NCBI RefSeq assembly: GCF_022884085.1
Contig: NZ_JAGGCS010000007.1
Coordinates: forward strand, 59,458 to 123,457
Direction: 5' to 3'
DNA: 64,000 bases
DNA from: Paenirhizobium cremeum
GTDB taxonomy: Bacteria > Pseudomonadota > Alphaproteobacteria > Rhizobiales > Rhizobiaceae
Shown here: positions 9,669-17,250 of the stretch, piece by piece
Layout: each line of letters starts with the position of its first letter
Position numbering within the stretch: position 1 is the stretch's first letter
The notes under the pieces: model-generated
The model's input: the letters and a program-made list of their open reading frames with translations, nothing else
Databases searched by the model: none
What the model was told of the DNA's origin: nothing
Program-made: the position numbers and the translations under genes

Positions 9669-10144
9669 GCGAATATCTCCATCAGCAGCTTTTCATAGCG
9701 GTTCTTGACCATATCCACCCAGGCGGCCTCGTCTGCGACGTCGAGCACATGCAGGAGGACCGTCCGGTCGTGGGAATTGTATTCCAGCCATGCCGAACCC
9801 GGCGTGCTCGTGAGGATGATGGCCAGAAACGCAAGGCCGGTCCGGTTTTCCAGCTCCAGCGGCAGGGTGACGAAGGCGGGGGCATGCCCTTTCCTGCGGC
9901 CTTTGAGGATGACCATGGCGACCGCGATGTTGGAAAGGAGGACATCGTAGAGAACGATCGCCGCAAGCTTCGGCAGCAGATACCATTTCTTCAGCCTCGG
10001 CTTGTCGGGCCGGAGCGACGCCATGCCCCAAGAGGCGAAGGTCGCGACGATCAGGCCGAGAAGGAGGTGGCCGGGCGTGAAGCCGTTGAGCAGCAGCCAC
10101 ATGACGACGAGAAAGACGGTGAGAACGGGATAGGGAAACATCAA
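9665..10144 (-). CDS. phaE: Monovalent cation/H+ antiporter subunit E (PhaE/MrpE)
   Basis: 159 residues: two N-terminal membrane segments and a soluble C-terminal part with the LTSTPGSAWLEYNSHDRTVL stretch typical of MrpE. It is part of the hetero-oligomeric inner-membrane antiporter and overlaps phaD and phaF by 4 bases each. Confidence 0.92.
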   Translation of the reverse strand: MMFPYPVLTVFLVVMWLLLNGFTPGHLLLGLIVATFASWGMASLRPDKPRLKKWYLLPKLAAIVLYDVLLSNIAVAMVILKGRRKGHAPAFVTLPLELENRTGLAFLAIILTSTPGSAWLEYNSHDRTVLLHVLDVADEAAWVDMVKNRYEKLLMEIFA

Positions 10145-11766
10145 TCGCCCTCCGTTCCGGGCCGTTTGCCGACACCCGGCAGCACGGCCGCATTCCTCAC
10201 GGCGTCGATATAGATATCCGGATTGCCGAGCGTGCGGATCGTCTTGTCCATATAGTGCATGGCAGGTCCCGCGCGCACCGTCAGCGCAAGGGTGAGCGCC
10301 AGCAGGAACATCACCGGCACGATCTCGATCACGAGAACGCGCGGCACGGTTCCCTCGATCGACGTCCAGAAGGTGCGGATGCCGGCGCGGGTCATGGAAA
10401 TCAGCGCCGCGAGGCCCGACAGGATGACCAGGATAATCAGCGTCCAGACGGCGGCGGTCGGCGGCACGCCGATGGCGCCCGTGCCCATCATCGCCGAGAG
10501 CATGGCGAATTTGGCGATGAAGCCCGACAGCGGCGGCAGGCCGGACAGAAGGATGGCGCAGGCCGCAAAGCAGGTGCCGAGGATCGCCATGGTGCCCGGC
10601 ATGGTCACGCCCTCCCCCTCCTCCGGTTCGCCCTCCTCGCCCTCGCCATAGGCCTCCATGGTGACGGCGAGAACGGCGGCGCCCGCATCCTGTCCGCGTT
10701 CGACGAGTTCGATCAGCATGAAGAAGGCGCTGATCGTCAGCGTCGAGGAGACGAGATAGAGAAGCGCGCCGGAGGACACCGCGCCGTCATTGATGCCGAG
10801 CACCATCAAGAGCGTGCCGGAGGAGACAAGCACCGAAAAGCCGGCGAGACGTCCGAGCGCCTGGGAGGCGAGCACGCCGATGATGCCGAAGATCAGCGTC
10901 GCGATGCCGCCGAAGACGAGGAAACTCGCGCCGAAGCCCGCCGACGGTCCGCTGCCGAACAGCAGCATGGTGAGCCTGAGAATGACATAGATGCCGAGCT
11001 TGCTGAGGATGGCGAAGACGCCGGCGACCGGGGCAGACGCCGCGCTATAGGCGGTCGGCAGCCAGAAGCAGAGCGGCCACATGCCGGCCTTGATGAGGAA
11101 GGCGATGCCGAGCACGGCGGCACCCGCCTCCATCAGCATGCGGCGGTCCGGTTCGATCTGCGGAATGCGGGCGGCGAGATCGGCCATGTTGAGCGTGCCG
11201 GCGGTGCCGTAGATCAGGCTGACGCCGATCAGGAAAAGGAGCGCTGCCGCAAGGTTGACCGCGATGTAATGCAGGCCGGCCTTCACCCTCAGCGGGCCCG
11301 AGCCATGCAGCAGCAGGCCGTAGGAAGCCGCCAGCATCACCTCGAAGAAGACGAAGAGATTGAACAGGTCGCCGGTGAGGAAGGCGCCGTTGACCCCCAT
11401 CAGCAAAAGCTGGAACATGGTGTGGAAATGGGCGCCCACGGCATGCCAGCGGGCAAGCGAATAGACGAGCGCCGCAATGGCGACGACGGCCGTCAAAAGC
11501 AGCATCAGCGCGGAAAGCCCGTCCAGCACCAGCACGATGCCGAAGGGCGCTGCCCAGTTGCCGAGCAGATAGACGCCCTCGAAAGCCTCATGCCTGTTCT
11601 CGATCCCGAAGAGCGCAAGCGCCACGGCTACGAGCAGCAGCGTTGCAACGAGGCTTATCATCGCCTTCGTCACGCGCTGGCGCTCGTTGACGAACAGCAG
11701 GACGGCGGCCGCCACGAGCGGAACGAGGATCGGCGCGATGATGAGGTGGTGGGACCAGCCGCTCAT
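10141..11766 (-). CDS. phaD: Monovalent cation/H+ antiporter subunit D (PhaD/MrpD)
   Basis: 541 residues, a NuoL/M/N-like proton-translocating subunit with about 14 membrane helices. An acidic insertion of about a dozen residues (EGEEGEPEEGEG, encoded near 10617-10652) interrupts a loop between membrane helices; a low-complexity loop of this kind is not essential to the fold. Conserved helix patterns such as GVNGAFLTGDLFNLFVFFEV identify MrpD. It overlaps phaC and phaE. Confidence 0.94.
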   Translation of the reverse strand: MSGWSHHLIIAPILVPLVAAAVLLFVNERQRVTKAMISLVATLLLVAVALALFGIENRHEAFEGVYLLGNWAAPFGIVLVLDGLSALMLLLTAVVAIAALVYSLARWHAVGAHFHTMFQLLLMGVNGAFLTGDLFNLFVFFEVMLAASYGLLLHGSGPLRVKAGLHYIAVNLAAALLFLIGVSLIYGTAGTLNMADLAARIPQIEPDRRMLMEAGAAVLGIAFLIKAGMWPLCFWLPTAYSAASAPVAGVFAILSKLGIYVILRLTMLLFGSGPSAGFGASFLVFGGIATLIFGIIGVLASQALGRLAGFSVLVSSGTLLMVLGINDGAVSSGALLYLVSSTLTISAFFMLIELVERGQDAGAAVLAVTMEAYGEGEEGEPEEGEGVTMPGTMAILGTCFAACAILLSGLPPLSGFIAKFAMLSAMMGTGAIGVPPTAAVWTLIILVILSGLAALISMTRAGIRTFWTSIEGTVPRVLVIEIVPVMFLLALTLALTVRAGPAMHYMDKTIRTLGNPDIYIDAVRNAAVLPGVGKRPGTEGD

Positions 11767-12101
11767 CGGGAGCCCCCCTTGCCGTCGACATGGTCGGTGC
11801 CGGTCAGCCCGCGCGAGGCGAGCAGCACGACGAGGAAGAGCGCCGTGGTGGCGAAACCGATGACGATGGCGGTCAAGACCAGCGCCTGCGGCACGGGGTC
11901 GGCGATCATCGAGGTCGATGCGCCTTCCTCGAGAATGGGCGGCAGGTTCGATTTCACCCCGCCCACGCCGAAGATGAACAGGTTCACCGCGTAGGAGAGC
12001 AGCGAAAGGCCGATGATGACCTGATAGGTGCGCGGGCGCAGGATCAGCCAGACGCCGCAGCTGGTCATGACGCCGATTGCGATCGAGAGAATGATCTCCA
12101 T
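11763..12101 (-). CDS. phaC: Monovalent cation/H+ antiporter subunit C (PhaC/MrpC)
   Basis: 112 residues with three membrane segments, homologous to NuoK. The pattern LIGLSLLSYAVNLFIFGVG-like near the middle (here QVIIGLSLLSYAVNLFIFG) is diagnostic. It overlaps phaAB by 1 base and phaD by 4. Confidence 0.94.
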   Translation of the reverse strand: MEIILSIAIGVMTSCGVWLILRPRTYQVIIGLSLLSYAVNLFIFGVGGVKSNLPPILEEGASTSMIADPVPQALVLTAIVIGFATTALFLVVLLASRGLTGTDHVDGKGGSR

Positions 12102-14989
12102 CAGGCCTCCTTCGCCTTTTCCATTTCAGCCGCGTGAAGGCGGTTGATACGGATGGACTGGTGCGCGAGTGCCACGAGGATGAGGACGGTGGAGCCGACG
12201 ACTAGCGAGAAGACGCCGAGGTCGAACAGAAGCGCGGTCGCGGCCGGCATCTTGCCTATCAGCGGAAGCTCTATGTAGCGGAAATGCGAGGTGAGGAACG
12301 GATAGCCGAAGAGCCATGCGCCCGCGCCGGTGGCGGTTGCGGTCAGGAGACCGATGCCCATCCAGCGCAGCGGCAGGATGCGCAGGCGATCCTCGGCCCA
12401 GCGCGTGCCGCCGGCGAGATATTGCAGCAGGAAGGCGATCGACAGCGTCAGCCCGGCCGAAAAGCCGCCACCCGGCAGGTCGTGGCCACGCATGAAGATG
12501 TAGACGGAGAAGGTGATGATGACCGGGAACAGCCACTGCATGATGACCGAGGGCACGAACAGGTAGTCCTTCACCGTATCGCCCGCCGAGCGTCCCGGCC
12601 GCTCCTCGTCCAGACGGTTCTGGATCTGCTGCTGTTCCGGCATTGCCATGCTGTCGGCGGCGGGACGGAAACGCCTGAGCAGGGCAAAGACGGTGAGCGC
12701 CACGACGCCGAGGACGGTGATCTCTCCGAGCGTGTCGAAGCCGCGGAAATCCACCAGGATGACGTTGACGACATTGCGCCCGCCGCCCTGCGAATAGGCA
12801 TTGGTGAGGAAGTAGTTGGCGATGGCGTCGGGCACCGGCATCGTCATCACGGCATAGGCGATGAAGGTCATGCCGATGCCGCAGGCGACCGCCAGCGCGA
12901 GATCGCGGAAGCGGCGGAAGCGAGCGCGCAGCGTAATCATCTCGTCGACGTTTTCGGAACGCTTCGGCAACCAGCGCAGGCCGAGCAGGATGAGAACCGT
13001 CGTCACGATCTCGACGAGAAGCTGGGTGATCGCCAGATCCGGCGCGGAAAGCCAGACGAAGGTGACGCAGACGATCAGTCCGACGCCGCCGAGCATGACG
13101 AGCGCCGCGAGACGGTGGTATTTGGCAAGGTAAGCCGTGCCTATCGCAAGGCAGACGCCGATCAGCCAGAGCGCGGCGAAGGTGGGATCGACGCCGGAAA
13201 ATGCGAAGGGGCGAGGCTCGAAGGAGGAAAGGTAGAGCGGCAGGAGGCCGGCGAAGAAGCCCATGGCCACCACCCAGCGCAGCTGCGGCTGGAGATTGCG
13301 CGTGCCGATGCGCTTTTCGGCCTGCCGCGCCCAGTGCCACGACACCTCGACGAGCACGCGCTCGAAGATGCGCTGGCCATGCAATCGCCGCAACAGCGGC
13401 GGCCCGTCCTCGCAGCGCGCCAGATAGTTCCGGAACACGACATAAAGGAGGGTGCCGCCGACGAGCGCGACGACGCTCATCGCCAGCGGCAGGTTGAAAC
13501 CATGCCAGACCGCAAGGTCGTATTCCGGCGTCTGCGGCCCGAGCACGCTGGAGACGGCGGTCAGGAGAAACGGCCCGACGGAGATGGCGGGCGCAATGCC
13601 GACGACGAGGCAGATCAGCACCAGAAATTCTATCGGGAAACGCATCCAGCGCGGGGGCTCGTGCGGCTTTTCCTTGGGCAGACCGACCGGCGGCGGCCCG
13701 AAGAAGACGGTGTGGATGAAGCGCAGCGAATAGGCGACGGAAAACGCGCTCGCAAGCGTTGCCACATAGGGAAGGATGCGGTCGAGAATGGAATCGGCAT
13801 GGGTCTGCACCGCTTCTGCGAAGAACATTTCCTTGGAGAGGAAGCCGTTCAACAGCGGCACGCCCGCCATCGCGGCGCTCGCCACCATGGCGAGCCGCGC
13901 CGTTATCGGCATGAAGCGGTAGAGGCCGGAGAGCTTGCGGATATCGCGCGTGCCGGTCTCGTGGTCGATGATGCCGGCGGCCATGAAGAGCGAAGCCTTG
14001 AACGTCGCGTGGTTCAGCATGTGGAAGATCGCCGCAACGGTGGCGAGCGGGCTTCCGAGGCTGAGCAAGGTGGTAATCAGGCCGAGATGGCTGATCGTCG
14101 AATAGGCGAGCAGGCCCTTCATATCCTGCTGGAACATGGCGAAATAGGCACCGAGCAACAGCGTGACGATTCCGGCGGCGCCAACGAGCCAGAACCATTC
14201 ATAGGTTCCCGCCAGGGCCGGCCAGAAGCGCGCAAGCAGGAAGACGCCGGCCTTGACCATGGTCGCCGAATGCAGGAACGCCGAAACGGGGGTGGGAGCC
14301 GCCATGGCGTTGGGCAGCCAGAAATGGAACGGGAACTGGGCGCTCTTGGTCAGGGCGCCGAGCAGGATGAAAACCAGCGCCGGCACATAGAGCGCGTGGC
14401 CGCGGATGAGATCGCCGGAGCGCAGGATCTTGTCGAGATCGTAGCTGCCGACGATGTTGCCGATCAGAAGCAGGCCGATCAGCAGGCAGAAGCCGCCGAT
14501 GCCGGTGATCGTCAGCGCCATGCGGGCGCCGTCGCGCGCCGCCGCGGCGTTGTGCCAGTAGCTGATGAGCAGGAAGGAAAAGATGCTGGTCAGCTCCCAG
14601 AAGACCGACAGCAGGATGACATTGCCCGAGATGACGATGCCGAGCATCGCCCCCATGAAAGCCAGCAGGAAGGAAAAGAACCGCGGAACCGGGTCGTCCT
14701 CCGACATGTAGTAGCGCGCATAGACGATGACGAGCAGGCCGATGCCGGTAATCAGCACGCAGAACATCCAGGCAAAGCCGTCCATCCTGAGCTTGAAGGC
14801 AAGTCCGAGCTGGGGAACCCATTCCGCCTCGAAACGAAGCGGTTCGCCGCCCGATATGGCGGGATAGGCGAGAAGCACGATCAGGAGGGAAGAAAACGCC
14901 ACGACGCCGGCCACCCAGGACGGCAGCACCCGCGAAGACGTGTTCAGAAGAAAGACCGAAATCAGGCTTCCGGCGAAAGGCAGCATCAA
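12101..14989 (-). CDS. phaAB: Fused monovalent cation/H+ antiporter subunits A and B (PhaAB)
   Basis: 962 residues. The NuoL-like MrpA part covers about residues 1-790 with many membrane helices, including SVFWELTSIFSFLLISYWHN. The C-terminal 150 residues form an MnhB domain (VMQWLFPVIITFSVYIFMRG...LPGGGFSAGL). The A-B fusion is normal for rhizobial Pha1-type systems, which I recall as K+ efflux systems needed for alkali tolerance. TTG 14989 directly precedes an ATG at 14986; an in-frame CTG at 15016 would add nine residues resembling the N terminus of homologues, so the start is uncertain. Confidence 0.95.
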   Translation of the reverse strand: MMLPFAGSLISVFLLNTSSRVLPSWVAGVVAFSSLLIVLLAYPAISGGEPLRFEAEWVPQLGLAFKLRMDGFAWMFCVLITGIGLLVIVYARYYMSEDDPVPRFFSFLLAFMGAMLGIVISGNVILLSVFWELTSIFSFLLISYWHNAAAARDGARMALTITGIGGFCLLIGLLLIGNIVGSYDLDKILRSGDLIRGHALYVPALVFILLGALTKSAQFPFHFWLPNAMAAPTPVSAFLHSATMVKAGVFLLARFWPALAGTYEWFWLVGAAGIVTLLLGAYFAMFQQDMKGLLAYSTISHLGLITTLLSLGSPLATVAAIFHMLNHATFKASLFMAAGIIDHETGTRDIRKLSGLYRFMPITARLAMVASAAMAGVPLLNGFLSKEMFFAEAVQTHADSILDRILPYVATLASAFSVAYSLRFIHTVFFGPPPVGLPKEKPHEPPRWMRFPIEFLVLICLVVGIAPAISVGPFLLTAVSSVLGPQTPEYDLAVWHGFNLPLAMSVVALVGGTLLYVVFRNYLARCEDGPPLLRRLHGQRIFERVLVEVSWHWARQAEKRIGTRNLQPQLRWVVAMGFFAGLLPLYLSSFEPRPFAFSGVDPTFAALWLIGVCLAIGTAYLAKYHRLAALVMLGGVGLIVCVTFVWLSAPDLAITQLLVEIVTTVLILLGLRWLPKRSENVDEMITLRARFRRFRDLALAVACGIGMTFIAYAVMTMPVPDAIANYFLTNAYSQGGGRNVVNVILVDFRGFDTLGEITVLGVVALTVFALLRRFRPAADSMAMPEQQQIQNRLDEERPGRSAGDTVKDYLFVPSVIMQWLFPVIITFSVYIFMRGHDLPGGGFSAGLTLSIAFLLQYLAGGTRWAEDRLRILPLRWMGIGLLTATATGAGAWLFGYPFLTSHFRYIELPLIGKMPAATALLFDLGVFSLVVGSTVLILVALAHQSIRINRLHAAEMEKAKEA

Positions 14990-15109
14990 CAGGACAAGGA
15001 GGAAATGCGAATCCAGCGTTATCCCAATGCCGCGTTCCTTTGCTTGTTCCCTCTCCGCGATGCCGGGAACAGGGCGCCGCCTGGACCACTAGCAATGCGG
15101 AGAAAAATG

Positions 15110-15119
15110 TCATATATGA
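15110..15119. promoter_or_regulatory. Possible operator upstream of small HTH gene
   Basis: Perfect palindrome TCATATATGA inside an AT-rich stretch 30 bases before the HTH gene start and about 95 bases upstream of the divergent phaAB start region. It could serve as a -10 region or a repressor site. Confidence 0.35.
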
Positions 15120-15148
15120 TCTATATTGGTCATTATGGTCAGGATCGC

Positions 15149-15430
15149 ATGGTGGGTCAAGCAGACCGGCAGAAGTTTTTGAGCCCTGCCCTCTGTCGCG
15201 CGGCGCGGGGTTTCCTGGACTGGACCCAGAGCGAACTGGCCAATCGTTCGGGGGTCTCCAGGGGCACGATCCGCGATTACGAAGGGGAGCGCCACAGCGT
15301 TCACCGCGCGACGGAAGCCCAGTTGCGCCTGGCATTCGAGAATGGCGGCATCGCCTTCGTATGCCTTGAGGGCGACACCGTGGGCATTTGCCCCAGGAGC
15401 AGCCCTGACAGCGAAAAGCCTGCGGAATGA
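15149..15430 (+). CDS. Small XRE-family HTH regulator
   Basis: 93 residues from ATG 15149, with TCAGG 5 bases upstream; upstream in-frame ATGs at 15095, 15107 and 15116 sit in the AT-rich promoter region. The HTH covers about residues 15-60 (CRAARGFLDWTQSELANRSG then VSRGTIRDYEGER) and the tail NGGIAFVCLEGD is typical of this short rhizobial regulator family. It diverges from the antiporter operon and might control it or itself; there is no direct evidence. Confidence 0.8.
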   Translation: MVGQADRQKFLSPALCRAARGFLDWTQSELANRSGVSRGTIRDYEGERHSVHRATEAQLRLAFENGGIAFVCLEGDTVGICPRSSPDSEKPAE

Positions 15431-15573
15431 GCCGGGACTTTGCCTCGGCCTCTTCCTTTTCGTGACGTCCCGCCGCTTACGCTTCGGCAGACCATGCAGG
15501 ACCTCCGGAAAGCGTATCCCTTGCGGGATGGTGAGTGGGCCGGCGTTGCAAAGCGGCGATCCGTCGCATAAGA

Positions 15574-15588
15574 TGATTTTTACAGTCA
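15574..15588. promoter_or_regulatory. Candidate iron-responsive operator (RirA type)
   Basis: TGATTTTTACAGTCA matches TGA-N9-TCA, the iron-responsive operator core bound by RirA in rhizobia. It lies 43 bases before the FecI-type sigma gene, in the place expected for iron repression of an uptake regulator. Confidence 0.5.
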
Positions 15589-15631
15589 TATTTATGGGCA
15601 TTTCGTCTGCCCCCTGAACCGTGATGAGAAT

Positions 15632-16153
15632 ATGCCGAGCGGCATGAGCGAAAATCGTCATCCTCCCCTGCTTCATGCCTTTCTTTCGGTGAGGGAACGG
15701 ATGATGGCCACGATCTACCGCCGCGTCGGCTGCCGCGCGACGACGGCCGACCTGACCCAGGACACCTTCCTCAAGCTTTGGGAGCGCCGCAGCCTCCTCA
15801 CCGATGTCGCTGATCTCGCCGGCTATCTGGTGGCGACGGGGCGCAATCTCGCCGCCGACTACGAACGGCGACGCCGGATCGCGCCTTTCATCCTCGGCGT
15901 CGACGGGCTGGAACGCATCGCCGATCCGGCGCCTTCGGCGGAAGACGTCGTCATGGGCCGCGACGAGCTTCGCCGCCTGCAGAAGGCCATCGACGCGCTG
16001 CCGCCGAAATGCCGGGAGGTCTTCCTGCTATCCCGGCTGGACGGGCTGACCTATGCCGAGATCGGCATTCGCCTCAACATCTCGCCCAAGACGGTGTTCA
16101 GCCACATGGTCACGGCGCTGGAGCGCCTGAAAACGGAAATGATGCGGCCTTGA
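15632..16153 (+). CDS. FecI-type ECF sigma factor
   Basis: 173 residues from ATG 15632, or 169 from the ATG at 15644. Region 2 includes TTADLTQDTFLKLWERR and region 4 includes LTYAEIGIRLNISPKTVFSH, close to FecI/PvdS-like iron-starvation sigma factors. A FecR-like gene and a TonB-dependent receptor follow, so it probably activates the receptor gene when the ligand-loaded receptor signals through FecR. A RirA-like operator upstream suggests iron repression. Confidence 0.9.
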   Translation: MPSGMSENRHPPLLHAFLSVRERMMATIYRRVGCRATTADLTQDTFLKLWERRSLLTDVADLAGYLVATGRNLAADYERRRRIAPFILGVDGLERIADPAPSAEDVVMGRDELRRLQKAIDALPPKCREVFLLSRLDGLTYAEIGIRLNISPKTVFSHMVTALERLKTEMMRP

Positions 16154-16221
16154 CCCAGATTTTCGCCCGCCTGCGACGTCCTTGGAAGTGAAGGAGCGAG
16201 CATCGTCGTGACGAGTGCAGA

Positions 16222-17154
16222 ATGAAAAAAACTCCCCGGAGATCCAGTACAGACGAAACGGACATATCGAGAGCCGCGGCGGAATGGTTCGCGCGGCTTC
16301 TCGACGAGCCGAACCCGGCAGCACACCAGCAGTTCCGCGCCTGGCTGCTGGAGGACGAGCGCCATGCGCGGGCCTATGCCGAATTCGAACGGCTCTGGAG
16401 CGGAGCGGGGCTTGTCGGGGAAAGCGGACGCGCATCGTCGCTATCCCGGCGAACCATGCTGAAGGGCGGCGGGCTCGTCATCGTCGCCGGCGGAGCCGGT
16501 TTCGCCGGACTGACGCTTCTTCGCTCCTTCGGCGACTATTCGACCGGTACCGGGGAGACGAAAACGGTGACGCTGCCCGATGGCACGCGGATCGAACTTT
16601 CCCCGCAAACGGCCTTCTCCATCGATTTCAGCGAAAAGGCTCGCCGCGTGCGGCTGATGCGGGGCGAGATCTTCGTGTCCGTGGTCGCCGATCCGTCGCG
16701 GCCCTTCGCGGTCGAGACCGACGATCTCAGGGCCACTGCGCTCGGCACGCAATATTCCGTCGCCATTGAGCCGGAGGGAACGTCGGTCTTCGTTACCCAG
16801 CATGCCGTCGAGGTGACAGCCGCCGGCCGGCGCGAGATCCTGAACGAGGGCCAGAGCCTCTCCTATCGAAAGGGCCGGCTTTCCGACCCGGTGGAGACGG
16901 ACATCGAGACCCGCCTCGCCTGGCGCAGCGGCAAGCTCGTCTTCCTTTCCGCGCCGTTCGGCAAGGTGATCGCCGATATCGAACGCTGGCGCCGCGGCAA
17001 GATCGTCCTGATGGACCCGGAGCTGGCCGACCGTCCTGTGACGCTGATCGTTGACGTCAAACGTTCCGATCGCATCCTCGACACGCTGCAGCTCGGCCTG
17101 CCGGTCCGTATCGTCACCGTCTCGCCATGGCTCGCCCTCGTCTATACCCGCTAA
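16222..17154 (+). CDS. FecR-family anti-sigma/signal transducer
   Basis: 310 residues. An N-terminal DUF4880-like cytoplasmic domain (about 15-65, with AEWFARLLDEP and HARAYAEFERLW) binds the sigma factor. A twin-arginine pair at residues 76-77 (SRRTMLKGGG) precedes one membrane segment to about residue 100, suggesting Tat-dependent insertion as in other FecR proteins. The periplasmic FecR domain (about 115-210) and C-terminal secretin-like domain receive the receptor signal. Confidence 0.92.
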   Translation: MKKTPRRSSTDETDISRAAAEWFARLLDEPNPAAHQQFRAWLLEDERHARAYAEFERLWSGAGLVGESGRASSLSRRTMLKGGGLVIVAGGAGFAGLTLLRSFGDYSTGTGETKTVTLPDGTRIELSPQTAFSIDFSEKARRVRLMRGEIFVSVVADPSRPFAVETDDLRATALGTQYSVAIEPEGTSVFVTQHAVEVTAAGRREILNEGQSLSYRKGRLSDPVETDIETRLAWRSGKLVFLSAPFGKVIADIERWRRGKIVLMDPELADRPVTLIVDVKRSDRILDTLQLGLPVRIVTVSPWLALVYTR

Positions 17155-17180
17155 AAAACCTGTAAAATAACTCAGGTTTT
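17155..17180. promoter_or_regulatory. Inverted repeat between fecR-like and receptor genes
   Basis: AAAACCTG at 17155-17162 and CAGGTTTT at 17173-17180 form a perfect 8-base dyad around a 10-base AT-rich spacer. It ends in TTTT and so could be a weak terminator or attenuator for the fecR message, or a regulator site upstream of the receptor gene. Confidence 0.4.
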
Positions 17181-17250
17181 CAGAAAGCCCGTTCGTCATG
17201 TCTTTCGAGGCCGTAGCGACGGCCGGTTTCATGATGATCCAAGGGGGTTC

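Noticed and set aside
12284..15430. A 1048-codon open frame opposite the antiporter genes
   Set aside because: It is low-complexity, Arg/Glu-rich shadow coding antisense to phaAB; only its last 93 codons form a real HTH gene.
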